From Bacillus_BD sp963708895 (GTDB taxonomy: Bacteria > Bacillota > Bacilli > Bacillales > Cytobacillaceae), in NCBI GenBank assembly GCA_963708895.1, contig CAVPUE010000002.1, positions 310,001 to 374,000 on the forward strand: a stretch of DNA of 64,000 nucleotides, written 5' to 3'. Shown here piece after piece: positions 42,112 through 52,415 of the stretch. Made by a program: the position numbers and the translations under genes. Within the stretch, counting starts at the first letter, position 1. The number at the start of each line of letters is the position of its first letter. The notes under the pieces are model-generated. The model was not told where the DNA came from. It searched no databases and saw nothing but the letters and a program-made list of their open reading frames with translations.

Positions 42112-43452
42112 ATGGAGAAGCGTTTTTTAACCGTTGGGGCTTTAACTAAATATATCAAGCGAAAGTTTGATGCCGACCCACACTTACACGATTGTTTGGT
42201 AAAAGGGGAAATCTCTAATTTCAAGCAACATTCTAGTGGACATATGTATTTTACCTTGAAGGATGATAAAGCGAGAATATTAGCTGTAATGTTTTCAAGC
42301 GCAAATCGACGAATGAAATTTACCCCTGAAAATGGAATGAAGGTATTAGTCCGTGGTGATGTAACTATCTATGAAGGTAGTGGACAATATCAAATCTACG
42401 TACATGATATGCAACCAGATGGAGTCGGGGATCTATATTTAGCTTTTGAACAATTGAAAGAAAAGTTAACGAAGGAAGGTCTTTTTGCGGTAGAACATAA
42501 GAAACCAATACCTAAGTTTCCTGCTACCGTAGGAGTTGTGACTTCACCAACTGGTGCGGCTCTTCGTGATATTATCACAACAATTAAAAGACGTTATCCA
42601 ATCGCTAAAATCTTAATTCTTCCAGCTCTCGTACAGGGAGATCAAGCAGCTCCTTCTATTACAGATGCAATCAATCAGGCTAATGAAAAAAAACATGGAA
42701 TCGATGTGTTAATTGTTGGTCGTGGTGGAGGATCAATTGAGGAATTATGGGCTTTTAATGAAGAAATCGTGGCTAGGGCAATATATGAGTCCACGATTCC
42801 AATTATTTCAGCAGTGGGACATGAAACGGATTTTACGATTGCAGATTTTGTGGCAGATTTACGTGCTCCTACACCCACAGGTGCTGCTGAGTTAGCTGTA
42901 CCTCATATTGATGAATGGATTGAGCGTGTATTAACAAAACAAACTCGAATCATGAGGGCGATGAAGGAAAAAGTCAATTTTCAAAGTAATAAACTACAGC
43001 GGATTGAAAAGTCTTATGCCTTTCGCTACCCTCGCCGCCTATATGAACAGAAGCTAGAACAACTAGATCGAGCAACAGAATTACTTGTTACCAATTCACA
43101 AAAACTATTAGCTGTCAAAATGACACAGTTGGAACAACTCGATAAGCGGATTTCGCGAAATCATCCAGATGAAAAAATCCAAAAAGCAAAAGAAGAACAA
43201 AATAAACAAACGAAGGCATTATATCGAGCTATGTCAATCGTTTTATCCAATAAACAGGCAGAATTTAAGAGTACCCTTTCAACTTTACAAGCTCTAAGTC
43301 CATTAAAAATAATGGAAAGGGGCTATAGCCTAACTTATAATGATAAGGGTAACTTAGTAAAAAGTATCCAACATGTTGAGGTAAAAGATCATGTTAAAAT
43401 AACATTGGCAGATGGTACGCTCAATTGCCAAGTAGTAGAGAAAGAGGAGTGA
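42112..43452 (+). CDS. xseA: Exodeoxyribonuclease VII large subunit
   Basis: 446 residues. OB-fold N-terminus (FLTVGALTKYIKRKFD, VKGEISNFKQHSSGHMYFTLKD), catalytic region with VVTSPTGAALRDI, GRGGGSIEELWAFN and SAVGHETDFTIADFVAD, then a long coiled coil. Degrades single-stranded DNA with XseB. Confidence 0.96.
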   Translation: MEKRFLTVGALTKYIKRKFDADPHLHDCLVKGEISNFKQHSSGHMYFTLKDDKARILAVMFSSANRRMKFTPENGMKVLVRGDVTIYEGSGQYQIYVHDMQPDGVGDLYLAFEQLKEKLTKEGLFAVEHKKPIPKFPATVGVVTSPTGAALRDIITTIKRRYPIAKILILPALVQGDQAAPSITDAINQANEKKHGIDVLIVGRGGGSIEELWAFNEEIVARAIYESTIPIISAVGHETDFTIADFVADLRAPTPTGAAELAVPHIDEWIERVLTKQTRIMRAMKEKVNFQSNKLQRIEKSYAFRYPRRLYEQKLEQLDRATELLVTNSQKLLAVKMTQLEQLDKRISRNHPDEKIQKAKEEQNKQTKALYRAMSIVLSNKQAEFKSTLSTLQALSPLKIMERGYSLTYNDKGNLVKSIQHVEVKDHVKITLADGTLNCQVVEKEE

Positions 43453-43457
43453 TAAAG

Positions 43458-43694
43458 GTGTCTGAGGAAACAACTACTGTCACATTTGAAGAAGCAATGG
43501 ACCAGTTAGAAACAATTGTGGAAAGACTGGAAGAAGGAGACGTACCTCTAGAGGAAGCCCTCACCATCTATAAGAAGGGAATGGAACTCTCTAAGCTTTG
43601 CCACGATAAATTAACAAATGTTGAAGAACAATTAACTGAAATATTAACAGCAGATGGTCATAAAGAAACGTTTGCGATCTCAGAGGAGGAGTGA
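43458..43694 (+). CDS. xseB: Exodeoxyribonuclease VII small subunit
   Basis: 78 residues, two helices: VTFEEAMDQLETIVERLEEGDVPLEEAL is the family signature. GTG 43458 has GAGGAG about 8 nt upstream; the open frame upstream of it lies in xseA. Overlaps no gene but is 5 bp from xseA. Confidence 0.94.
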   Translation: MSEETTTVTFEEAMDQLETIVERLEEGDVPLEEALTIYKKGMELSKLCHDKLTNVEEQLTEILTADGHKETFAISEEE

Positions 43695-43696
43695 AC

Positions 43697-44590
43697 GTGC
43701 AAAATACACAATTGGATTACTTTACAAAGAAATATAAAGAGTTGCTAGTAGAACATTTTCGAGAAAGTATTGAAGGACTTCACGCTCCAAACGTATTAAA
43801 AGAGTCGATGTTATATTCACTTGAAGCTGGAGGAAAACGAATTCGACCGCTGCTGTTATTTGCCACGATAGATGCCCTCGGAGAGGATCCTGAAATTGGT
43901 TTAAATGCTGCGGACGCGATTGAAATGATCCACACTTATTCGTTAATTCATGATGATTTACCAAGCATGGATGATGATGATCTAAGAAGAGGAAAGCCAA
44001 CCAATCATATTGTATTTGGAGAAGCAAATGCCGTTTTAGCTGGTGATGCACTTTTAACCTATAGCTTTGAATTAATCGCAATAGCACCTGAAACATCGAT
44101 TCCCTTAAAAAGTAAACTGGATTTAATTCAATTACTAGCCAAATCTGCTGGTGCAGAGGGGATGGTAGGCGGACAAGTTGCAGATATGATCGGGGAAGAC
44201 AAACCTTTGAGTTTAGATGAATTGCAATACATCCACTTACACAAAACTGGAAAATTATTAACATGTAGTGTACTATCAGGGGCAATACTCGGAAAAGCGA
44301 ATGAAGAGCAAATGAAGCATTTGGAAAAATTTGCTTATCATTTAGGTTTAGCTTTTCAAATTCGTGATGACCTGCTCGATATAAGTGGTGATGAAAGTCT
44401 TCTTGGAAAACCTGTTGGTAGTGATGAAGGTAACCATAAAACAACCTATCCATCTCTTTTAGGAGTAGCGGGTGCCGAAGAGGCTTTAGAAAAACATTAC
44501 CAATTAGCTAGTGAGGCTCTTCAACAGGTTGGCGGTCGTATCGAGATTCTTGAAGCGTTAACAGATATTATCGTAAAAAGGAATCATTAA
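43697..44590 (+). CDS. ispA: Farnesyl diphosphate synthase (polyprenyl synthetase)
   Basis: 297 residues. First Asp-rich motif DDLPSMDDDDLRRG and second DDLLDI, plus GGKRIRPLL, identify a trans-isoprenyl synthase of farnesyl type. GTG 43697 has GAGGAGGAG at good spacing; the xseB stop lies within it. Works downstream of the dxs-dependent isoprenoid pathway encoded next. Confidence 0.94.
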   Translation: MQNTQLDYFTKKYKELLVEHFRESIEGLHAPNVLKESMLYSLEAGGKRIRPLLLFATIDALGEDPEIGLNAADAIEMIHTYSLIHDDLPSMDDDDLRRGKPTNHIVFGEANAVLAGDALLTYSFELIAIAPETSIPLKSKLDLIQLLAKSAGAEGMVGGQVADMIGEDKPLSLDELQYIHLHKTGKLLTCSVLSGAILGKANEEQMKHLEKFAYHLGLAFQIRDDLLDISGDESLLGKPVGSDEGNHKTTYPSLLGVAGAEEALEKHYQLASEALQQVGGRIEILEALTDIIVKRNH

Positions 44591-44662
44591 AGGTTGTTAA
44601 CTTTACGAAAAAGCCTCATTAAATCTAGAAATAATTAGAAATGAAAGTGAGTGATCCACAGA

Positions 44663-46558
44663 ATGGATCTTTTGAAAATTAAAGACCCCTCGTTTCTTAA
44701 GGAACTTTCGATAAATGAGTTGGAAAGTTTAAGTAACGATATCCGTCAATTCCTTATTCAAAAGCTGTCTGTAACAGGTGGTCATATCGGACCCAACTTA
44801 GGTATTGTAGAATTGACGATTGCTTTACATAAGTGTTTTAATAGCCCACACGATAAAATGATTTGGGATGTTGGACATCAATCATATGTTCATAAAATCC
44901 TAACGGGTCGGGCTGACCAATTTGATTCATTGCGACAATATAAAGGATTAAGCGGCTTTCCTAAAATGGCTGAAAGTGAACATGATGTATGGGAAACCGG
45001 TCATAGTTCTACTTCACTCTCTGCTGCAATGGGAATGGCAATTGCAAGGGATCTAAAGCATGAAAAGTCATTTATCATTCCTGTAATAGGTGATGGTGCT
45101 CTTACAGGGGGGATGGCTTTAGAAGCTTTAAACCATATTGGTGACGAGAAGAAAAATATGATTGTCGTCTTAAATGATAATGAAATGTCGATCGCTCCCA
45201 ATGTAGGCGCATTGCATAGTGTGCTTGGTCGTTTAAGGACAGCGGGGAAATATCAGTGGGCTAAAGATGAACTTGAAATGCTCATGAGAAAAATTCCAGC
45301 CGTTGGTGGGAAAATGGCTGATACTGCAGAAAAAATCAAGGACAGTTTGAAATATTTGCTCGTTTCAGGTGTCTTTTTCGAAGAAATGGGCTTTACATAT
45401 TTAGGTCCTGTTGATGGACATAACTTTGAAGACCTATTTGAACAGTTAAGTTTTGCTAAGAAAACAGAAGGTCCGATACTACTTCATGTGGTGACCAAAA
45501 AAGGAAAAGGATACAAGCCAGCAGAAAATGACCGAATTGGAAATTGGCATGGAACAGGACCCTATAAAATTGAAACGGGTGACTTTTTAAAGCCTGTCGC
45601 TTCACCACCTCCTGCGTGGAGTAAGCTTGTTAGTGAAACGGTTCGCAAACTAGCAAGGGAAGATAAACGGATAGTGGCAATTACACCAGCGATGCCAGTA
45701 GGTTCAAAACTTGAAGGTTTTGCGACTGAGTTTCCTGATCGTATGTTTGATGTTGGAATTGCAGAGCAACATGCAACGACTGTTGCTGCCGGCTTAGCCA
45801 CTCAAAAGATGAAACCATTTTTGGCCATTTATTCAACCTTTTTACAGCGTTCTTACGATCAAGTGGTTCATGATATATGTCGCCAAAATTTAAATGTATT
45901 TATGGGGATCGATCGAGCTGGGTTAGTTGGTGCTGATGGAGAAACGCATCATGGAATATTTGATATTGCTTTCTTGCGTCATCTTCCAAATATGGTTTTG
46001 ATGATGCCGAAAGATGAAAATGAAGGTCAACATATGGTTTATACTGCTCTTCAATATGATGATGGACCGATTGCTATGCGATTTCCACGTGGAAATGGCT
46101 TAGGGGTTCCTTTAGATGAGACGTTCGAGGAAATTCCAATTGGAACTTGGGAAGTGCTGAAAGAAGGTAGAGATGCCGTTATCTTAACGTTTGGGACAAC
46201 CATCCCGATGGCGATGAAAGCTGCGAATTTGCTAGAAAAACAAGGTTGTTCGGTTAAAGTGATAAATGCAAGATTTATTAAACCTTTGGATTCAAAGTTA
46301 TTAACCGACTTACTTCTTATGGATGTACCGGTATTAACAATTGAAGAAGCTGTTCTTCAAGGTGGATTTGGCAGTGCTGTCCTTGAATTTGCTAGTGATG
46401 AAGGATTCCGTCATGCTGAAATAGCACGTATGGGTATACCTGACCACTTTATCGAGCATGGAAGTGTGAAGGAACTTTGGAGTGAAATAGGGTTAACATC
46501 AGAAAACATCGTTCAAAAAATTAACTCAATGGTAATTAAAAAACAAAAAAGGGCATGA
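44663..46558 (+). CDS. dxs: 1-deoxy-D-xylulose-5-phosphate synthase
   Basis: 631 residues. MDLLKIKDPSFLKEL start as in Bacillus Dxs, thiamine diphosphate motif GDGALTGGMALEALNHIG...LNDNEMSI, and the Pyr-domain region DVGIAEQHATTVAAGLA. Condenses pyruvate and glyceraldehyde 3-phosphate. The in-frame GTG at 44651 is less likely. No classic ribosome binding site stands before ATG 44663. Confidence 0.96.
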   Translation: MDLLKIKDPSFLKELSINELESLSNDIRQFLIQKLSVTGGHIGPNLGIVELTIALHKCFNSPHDKMIWDVGHQSYVHKILTGRADQFDSLRQYKGLSGFPKMAESEHDVWETGHSSTSLSAAMGMAIARDLKHEKSFIIPVIGDGALTGGMALEALNHIGDEKKNMIVVLNDNEMSIAPNVGALHSVLGRLRTAGKYQWAKDELEMLMRKIPAVGGKMADTAEKIKDSLKYLLVSGVFFEEMGFTYLGPVDGHNFEDLFEQLSFAKKTEGPILLHVVTKKGKGYKPAENDRIGNWHGTGPYKIETGDFLKPVASPPPAWSKLVSETVRKLAREDKRIVAITPAMPVGSKLEGFATEFPDRMFDVGIAEQHATTVAAGLATQKMKPFLAIYSTFLQRSYDQVVHDICRQNLNVFMGIDRAGLVGADGETHHGIFDIAFLRHLPNMVLMMPKDENEGQHMVYTALQYDDGPIAMRFPRGNGLGVPLDETFEEIPIGTWEVLKEGRDAVILTFGTTIPMAMKAANLLEKQGCSVKVINARFIKPLDSKLLTDLLLMDVPVLTIEEAVLQGGFGSAVLEFASDEGFRHAEIARMGIPDHFIEHGSVKELWSEIGLTSENIVQKINSMVIKKQKRA

Positions 46559-47403
46559 CGTATATGAAGAAAGAACGGGTGGATGTTTTATCAGTTGAAC
46601 AAGGGCTTTTTGAAACACGAGAAAAAGCGAAGCGGGCGATTATGGCTGGAATTGTTTATTGTAATGAAATGCGCTTAGATAAGCCAGGAGAAAAAATCAC
46701 CGTAGATTCTGTTCTTACTGTCAAAGGAAAAACACTCCCCTATGTGAGTAGGGGAGGATTAAAGTTAGAAAAAGCATTAAAAGTGTTTGATATCGATATA
46801 AAAGATAAAATATTGCTGGATATTGGATCATCAACGGGTGGATTTACAGATTGTGCCCTACAAAATGGGGCGATCATGTCATATGCAGTGGATGTTGGAT
46901 ACAATCAATTAGCTTGGAAGCTGAGGAGTGATGATCGAGTAGTCGTGATGGAACGGACTAATTTTCGTTATGTTACTCCAAGTGATTTAAATGGGCCTAT
47001 GCCAAACTTCTCTTCTATTGATGTTTCATTTATCTCATTAAAACTCATTCTCCCTGTATTGAAAACGTTACTGGTACCTGAAAGTGATGTAGTTGCCTTA
47101 GTAAAGCCACAATTTGAAGCAGGGAGAGAACAAGTTGGTAAAAAAGGGATTATTCGTGATCCCAAAGTCCATGAACAAGTTTTACAGCAAATCATTGAAT
47201 TTTCGTTGATAACAGGCTTTAATGTGAAAAACCTTTCATTCTCACCAATCACAGGTGGAGAAGGAAATATCGAGTTTCTGTTGCATTTGCGTTGGTTGGG
47301 AGAAAAGGAAGATCATTCAACGGGCATAAACGAATTAACAATTTCTCCAAACGAAATTGTAAAAAGTGCCCATATGGAATTTAGTAAAAAAGAAGAAGAA
47401 TAG
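46555..47403 (+). CDS. yqxC: TlyA-family S4-domain rRNA methyltransferase
   Basis: 282 residues. An S4 RNA-binding domain (about 3-62) precedes a Rossmann methyltransferase with DIGSSTGGFTDCALQNGA and DVSFISLKLILPVL; KPQFEAGRE and FSPITGGEGNIEFLLH are conserved. Predicted 2'-O-methyltransferase of rRNA. ATG 46555 overlaps the dxs stop. Confidence 0.93.
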   Translation: MTYMKKERVDVLSVEQGLFETREKAKRAIMAGIVYCNEMRLDKPGEKITVDSVLTVKGKTLPYVSRGGLKLEKALKVFDIDIKDKILLDIGSSTGGFTDCALQNGAIMSYAVDVGYNQLAWKLRSDDRVVVMERTNFRYVTPSDLNGPMPNFSSIDVSFISLKLILPVLKTLLVPESDVVALVKPQFEAGREQVGKKGIIRDPKVHEQVLQQIIEFSLITGFNVKNLSFSPITGGEGNIEFLLHLRWLGEKEDHSTGINELTISPNEIVKSAHMEFSKKEEE

Positions 47404-47484
47404 TTTCAATTTTCTATTTGAGAAAGCTTAATAAATTGGTTAACATAAAATTAGTTAGTCTTTTGCCGTGTATGGGGTGATAAA

Positions 47485-47934
47485 ATGTCGAAAGGACAGC
47501 GACATATAAAAATCAGGGAAATTATCGCAAATAATGATATTGAAACACAGGATGATCTAGTTTTTGCATTGAAAAGTGCTGGTTACAATGTCACACAAGC
47601 AACAGTTTCTCGTGATATTAAAGAATTACATTTAATAAAAGTACCATTATCAGATGGAAGGTACAAATATAGTCTCCCAGCTGATCAGCGATTTAATCCA
47701 CTTCAGAAATTGAAAAGAAACATGATGGATGCTTTTGTTCGCATCGATTCAGCTGGACATCTCCTCATATTAAAAACCCTACCGGGAAATGCAATGGCCA
47801 TTGCAGCCTTAATTGATAATTTAGATTGGGATGATGTTGTAGGGACTGTTAGTGGAGATGATACGATCTTAGTCATTTGTCGTACAGAAAAAGATACTGA
47901 GATTGTTTCAAATCGTTTTCTTGACCTGCTTTAA
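47485..47934 (+). CDS. argR: Arginine repressor
   Basis: 149 residues. Winged helix (about 1-65, ATVSRDIKELHLIKVP) and arginine-binding oligomerisation domain (LPGNAMAIAALIDNL, VVGTVSGDDTILVICR). Known as AhrC in B. subtilis; controls arginine synthesis and breakdown. Confidence 0.96.
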   Translation: MSKGQRHIKIREIIANNDIETQDDLVFALKSAGYNVTQATVSRDIKELHLIKVPLSDGRYKYSLPADQRFNPLQKLKRNMMDAFVRIDSAGHLLILKTLPGNAMAIAALIDNLDWDDVVGTVSGDDTILVICRTEKDTEIVSNRFLDLL

Positions 47935-47965
47935 ATTTATAGCAGAATAGGGTGAGGTGGAATCC

Positions 47966-49651
47966 ATGCTAAGTGAATTATCAATTACAAACTTTGCTAT
48001 TATCGAAAGTCTCTCAATCTCATTTGAAAAAGGCTTGACTGTCTTAACCGGTGAAACCGGTGCAGGAAAGTCCATCATTATTGATGCGATTCATTTACTA
48101 GTAGGGGGAAGAGGTTCTTCAGATTTTGTCCGACATGGAGAAGAAAGGGCAGAGATTGAAGGCCTCTTTTTGCTAGAAAATGCTAGCACTGTATATGATA
48201 AAGCCCAGGAATTGGGGATCAAAATCGAAGATGATATGGTTGTTTTGCGACGCGAAATAACAAAAAGTGGGAAAAGTGTGTGTAGAATCAATGGTAAACT
48301 TGTCACCATTGCAATTCTTCGTGAAATGGGAGGAAGTCTAGTTGATATTCATGGTCAACATGAACATCAAGAATTAATGGACGAAACGAAACATCTTTCT
48401 CTCTTGGATCAGTTTGGAAGTAAACAAATAACGAAAAGCTTATCAGAATACGAGCAAATCTATGCCAAGTATGAACAAGCGATTAGGAAATTAAAAAGCT
48501 TAAATGATAATGAACAACAAATGGCGCAAAGAGTGGATTTATATCAATTTCAGCTAAATGAAATTGTGCAAGCACAGTTACAACTTGATGAAGATGAAAA
48601 ACTAATGGATGAGAAAAAACAATTATCTAACTTTGAAAGAATTTTTGAATCCGTTCAAACAAGTTATAACGCTCTAAAGGATGAACAAAAAGGGCTTGAC
48701 TGGATTAGTCTTGTTATGGGTGAAATGGAAACCGCTGCAGAGTTAAATCCTGAGTATAAAGATATGGCAGAAGCGGTTTCAAATAGTTACTATATGCTTG
48801 AAGAAGTAGCTGGTTCGCTTAGAAGCCAATTAGATAACCTTGAATATGACCCGCAGCGAATAAATGAAATTGAAGCTCGATTAAATGAAATCAATGGGCT
48901 AAAACGAAAATATGGACAAACGATTTCAGGAATTTTAGAATATGGAGCAAAAATTGAAGAAGAATTGGAAACACTACTTAATAAAGAGACCCATATCGAT
49001 CAGTTAAAAAAAGAAATTTCATCCTTGAAAAAGGATTTAATCATTGAGGGAAATGAGTTAACTTCGTTACGGAAAAAGTTAGCGGGTGATTTAACTGATG
49101 CGATCCACAATGAATTAAAGCAACTTTATATGCAAAAAACGGTTTTTGAAGTGAAAATAAACAGTGGTGAAACATTTATTTCAAAATCGGGAATGGACGA
49201 GATTGAATTTTACCTATCGACCAATCCAGGTGAACCGTTAAAACCTCTGTCAAAGATTGCTTCTGGTGGGGAATTATCCCGAATCATGCTTGCGTTAAAA
49301 AGTATCTTCTCGAAGCATCAAGAAATTACTTCGATTATTTTTGATGAAGTAGATACAGGGGTAAGTGGAAGAGTCGCACAAGCCATAGCTGAAAAAATCC
49401 ATAAAGTTTCAACGGATTCACAAGTTCTGTGCATTTCGCATTTACCACAAGTTGCAGCGATGGCAGATACTCATTTGTATATCGAAAAAGAAACTCAAGA
49501 TGGTCGGACGAAAACGAAAGTGAAAGATCTTGATCATGAGGGGAAAATTAAAGAAATCGGTCGGATGATTTCAGGTGTAGAGATAACAGATATTACAAAA
49601 AAACACGCCCAAGAATTATTGGAAACAGCAAACGTTATGAAAGTACATTAA
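47966..49651 (+). CDS. recN: DNA repair protein RecN
   Basis: 561 residues, SMC-like. Walker A TGETGAGKSIII, coiled coils in the middle, ABC signature IASGGELSRIMLALK and Walker B TSIIFDEVDTGVSG. Early responder to double-strand breaks. ATG 47966 has GAGGTGG 5 nt upstream; the ORF also has GTG at 47957. Confidence 0.96.
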   Translation: MLSELSITNFAIIESLSISFEKGLTVLTGETGAGKSIIIDAIHLLVGGRGSSDFVRHGEERAEIEGLFLLENASTVYDKAQELGIKIEDDMVVLRREITKSGKSVCRINGKLVTIAILREMGGSLVDIHGQHEHQELMDETKHLSLLDQFGSKQITKSLSEYEQIYAKYEQAIRKLKSLNDNEQQMAQRVDLYQFQLNEIVQAQLQLDEDEKLMDEKKQLSNFERIFESVQTSYNALKDEQKGLDWISLVMGEMETAAELNPEYKDMAEAVSNSYYMLEEVAGSLRSQLDNLEYDPQRINEIEARLNEINGLKRKYGQTISGILEYGAKIEEELETLLNKETHIDQLKKEISSLKKDLIIEGNELTSLRKKLAGDLTDAIHNELKQLYMQKTVFEVKINSGETFISKSGMDEIEFYLSTNPGEPLKPLSKIASGGELSRIMLALKSIFSKHQEITSIIFDEVDTGVSGRVAQAIAEKIHKVSTDSQVLCISHLPQVAAMADTHLYIEKETQDGRTKTKVKDLDHEGKIKEIGRMISGVEITDITKKHAQELLETANVMKVH

Positions 49652-49662
49652 AAAAACATTAT

Positions 49663-49701
49663 AAAAAAATCTCTGAGCCATTTTGGTTTCAGGGATTTTT
49701 T
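49663..49701 (+). terminator. Terminator of recN
   Basis: AAAAAAATCTCTGA with TTCAGGGATTTTTT, one T-G pair. Confidence 0.85.
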
Positions 49702-49925
49702 GCAAAGGAGTGACATCTTCTTTTCATCTTTGGTTAGTGGTGCATAAGGTTATTTTGCTACATACTCCTGTTTTCTACTTGGAATTATCTTTATCTTTTT
49801 ACGTTTTATTTCCTAAGTGTGCAGTTTTTTTATTTGAGGTTAGGTTATAAATGTTCACCATGCAGGCAAAATTAAAGATGTAGCCATTAAGACGGTTTGG
49901 ACTAGAAGCGAGGAGAGTGAATGTT

Positions 49926-51215
49926 TTGAAAAAGGATTTCTTTAGAAAACTAATTGGTGGAATTCTCCTTGTTTCATTAATTGCTATATGTTTTGTTAAA
50001 CCGATACAGGAGTATTTGCATATTCCTACCCATATAACTCTTTTTGAAGGACAGCAAGTAGATATAGGGAAAGCTGTTCCAGTTTCAGCATCAATCGATT
50101 CAAATCAGTCAATTGTAGCCCTTAGTCAAGATGGACAGAAAGTCTCACTGCATGCAAAAGAACAAGGGAAAAACGAAATGTTTTTAGAACTTGCAGGGTT
50201 ACCTGTGAAAAAAGTAGATGTCAATGTATTAAAGGATTTTAAAGTGGTTCCAGGTGGTCAGTCAATAGGAGTCAAACTTAATACGCTAGGTGTACTTGTC
50301 GTTGGTCATCACCTGGTTACGACTACTGAAGGAAAAGTATCTCCAGGAGAGTTAGCAGGAATTCAAGTAGGAGATATTATTACTGAAATTAATGGTCAAA
50401 AAATTGAAAAAATGTCAGATGTTGCTCCATTTGTTCAAGAAGCGGGTCAAAGCAATAAACCGTTAAAGATTATCGTAACAAGAGAGAATGGAAAAATTGA
50501 AACAGAATTAATGCCACAAAAGGAAAAAGGCGAAGAAAACTTTAAGCTTGGTTTATATATAAGGGATTCAGCTGCAGGAATTGGTACCATGACTTTCTAT
50601 CATCCAGAATCGAAAAAATATGGTGCCTTAGGACATGTGATTTCAGATATGGATACGAAAAAACCAATTATTGTAGATGATGGCCAAATTGTAAAATCAA
50701 CCGTTACATCGATAGAAAAAGGCAGTAACGGAAATCCAGGAGAAAAATTAGCTCGATTTTCATCGGATAAAGAGGTTATTGGAAACATCAAACGTAATAG
50801 CCCGTATGGAATCTTTGGAGAATTAAATCGTGATATGAAAAATGGTGTAGTCGACGAGCCAATGTCAATCGCCTTGTCCCATCAAGTAAAAGAAGGACCG
50901 GCAAAAATATTAACAGTCGTTGAAGATGACGAAGTGAAGTTATTTGATATTGAAATCGTCAGCACGATTCCACAAAAATTCCCAGCAACGAAGGGAATGG
51001 TCATTAAGATAACAGACCAAGAGTTACTAGGTAAAACAGGTGGAATTGTACAAGGAATGAGTGGTAGTCCGATTATTCAGGATGAAAAGGTCATTGGTGC
51101 GGTTACGCATGTTTTCGTAAATGATCCGACAAGTGGTTATGGTGTCCATATTGAATGGATGTTAAATGAGGCTGGAATTGATATTTATGAAAAGCCTCAA
51201 GAGAAAGCTTCTTAA
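49926..51215 (+). CDS. spoIVB: SpoIVB serine peptidase
   Basis: 429 residues. A signal anchor (about 9-27), a PDZ domain (about 105-195, GIQVGDIITEINGQKIEKMSDV) and the S55 peptidase domain with GALGHVISDMDTKKPI (His) and IVQGMSGSPII (Ser). It is secreted by the forespore and triggers pro-sigma-K processing. TTG 49926 is placed 9 nt after AGGAGAG; GTG 49917 is within 3 nt of it. Sits just upstream of spo0A as in all Bacillus. Confidence 0.94.
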   Translation: MKKDFFRKLIGGILLVSLIAICFVKPIQEYLHIPTHITLFEGQQVDIGKAVPVSASIDSNQSIVALSQDGQKVSLHAKEQGKNEMFLELAGLPVKKVDVNVLKDFKVVPGGQSIGVKLNTLGVLVVGHHLVTTTEGKVSPGELAGIQVGDIITEINGQKIEKMSDVAPFVQEAGQSNKPLKIIVTRENGKIETELMPQKEKGEENFKLGLYIRDSAAGIGTMTFYHPESKKYGALGHVISDMDTKKPIIVDDGQIVKSTVTSIEKGSNGNPGEKLARFSSDKEVIGNIKRNSPYGIFGELNRDMKNGVVDEPMSIALSHQVKEGPAKILTVVEDDEVKLFDIEIVSTIPQKFPATKGMVIKITDQELLGKTGGIVQGMSGSPIIQDEKVIGAVTHVFVNDPTSGYGVHIEWMLNEAGIDIYEKPQEKAS

Positions 51216-51232
51216 GCAGAATGTCATAAGAT

Positions 51233-51260
51233 AAAAGGCGGTAAATATTCCGCCTTTTTT
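51233..51260 (+). terminator. Terminator of spoIVB
   Basis: AAAAGGCGG and CCGCCTTTTTT, 8-nt loop. Confidence 0.9.
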
Positions 51261-51335
51261 GTCTTTGTTAAATACGCCTTTTGATGTTATCATTACACTA
51301 TACATAGTTTATAAAATTATGTTACATTTAAAATC

Positions 51336-51432
51336 TGTCGAAAAACAATGAAAATGAGAGAAACCTTAAGATTATACAGTTTTATATAGAAAAAGTAAAA
51401 AAAGAAAAGGATTTTTAAAGCCATTGTCGAAT
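51336..51432 (+). promoter_or_regulatory. spo0A control region: sigma-H promoter and two Spo0A boxes
   Basis: AAAGGATTT (51406-51414), 11 bp, GTCGAAT (51426-51432) fits the sigma-H consensus RnAGGAwWW-N11/12-RnnGAAT exactly. Spo0A boxes TGTCGAA occur at 51336-51342 and at 51425-51431, the second lying over the -10 element. This is the arrangement of an autoregulated sporulation promoter. The rest of 51261-51537 shows no other clear signal. Confidence 0.82.
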
Positions 51433-51537
51433 TTCTCATAAAGATAATACTATAATAAGTATAACTTTGGGAACTTGGAGAAAATGCATTTTTCTGCATT
51501 TACGTCATACGCGAAATAGAGAACGGGGAGGAAAAGA

Positions 51538-52335
51538 ATGGTGAACAAAATAAAGGTATGTGTTGTCGATGATAACAGGGAACTTGTTAATTTACTCGAA
51601 GAATTTATCAATTCCCAAGAGGATATGGAAGTATGTGGGACTGCTCATAATGGTCAGGATTGCCTCGTAATGCTTGAAGATGTTAATCCTGACGTATTAG
51701 TATTAGATATTATTATGCCACATTTAGATGGACTTGCAGTGCTTGGAAAGTTAAGAGAGATGGGGAAAAATCCGTCGCCGAACGTTATCATGTTAACTGC
51801 TTTCGGTCAAGAAGATGTAACAAAGAAAGCAGTTGAATTAGGGGCATCTTACTTTATTTTAAAACCATTTGATATGGAACATTTGGCAACTAATATTCGT
51901 CAGGTTAGTGGACAATCAACGCCTATTATCAGAAATTCTACAGGTGGTGGGTACCGTACTCAAACAGAGCCTGCGAAACCGAAGAATTTAGATGCAAGTA
52001 TTACAAGCATCATTCATGAAATTGGGGTTCCTGCACATATTAAGGGGTATATGTATTTACGTGAAGCCATTTCAATGGTTTATAATGATATCGAATTACT
52101 GGGCTCAATTACAAAAGTTCTGTATCCAGATATTGCAAAGAAATTTAACACAACCGCAAGTCGTGTCGAGCGCGCGATTCGTCACGCGATTGAAGTGGCA
52201 TGGAGCAGAGGTAACATCGAATCGATTTCTTCTTTATTCGGTTATACCGTTTCCATGACAAAAGCAAAACCTACAAATTCAGAGTTTATCGCCATGGTAG
52301 CTGATAAGCTTCGCTTGGAGCACCGTGCTTCTTGA
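51538..52335 (+). CDS. spo0A: Sporulation master regulator Spo0A
   Basis: 265 residues. Receiver domain with Asp11/Asp12, phospho-acceptor Asp57 (VLVLDIIMPHLDG) and a Thr/Lys pair (MLTAFGQ, YFILKPFD); Gln-rich linker; C-terminal DNA-binding domain with SRVERAIRHAIEVAWSRGN. Its start follows GGGGAGG. Targets TGTCGAA boxes. Confidence 0.98.
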   Translation: MVNKIKVCVVDDNRELVNLLEEFINSQEDMEVCGTAHNGQDCLVMLEDVNPDVLVLDIIMPHLDGLAVLGKLREMGKNPSPNVIMLTAFGQEDVTKKAVELGASYFILKPFDMEHLATNIRQVSGQSTPIIRNSTGGGYRTQTEPAKPKNLDASITSIIHEIGVPAHIKGYMYLREAISMVYNDIELLGSITKVLYPDIAKKFNTTASRVERAIRHAIEVAWSRGNIESISSLFGYTVSMTKAKPTNSEFIAMVADKLRLEHRAS

Positions 52336-52350
52336 AAAGAATAGTAAATA

Positions 52351-52398
52351 AATAACATCATGAAGAGCGACCTTGACTGGGTCGCTCTTCATGTTATT
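52351..52398 (+). terminator. Terminator of spo0A
   Basis: AATAACATcATGAAGAGCGACC and GGTCGCTCTTCATGTTATT around a short loop; long stem, few T bases. Confidence 0.85.
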
Positions 52399-52415
52399 AA
52401 TGGAGGTGGACCGCA

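Noticed and set aside
43722..44453. 243-codon open frame on the minus strand
   Set aside because: It is antisense to ispA, which has full conserved motifs; the frame arises from codon composition.
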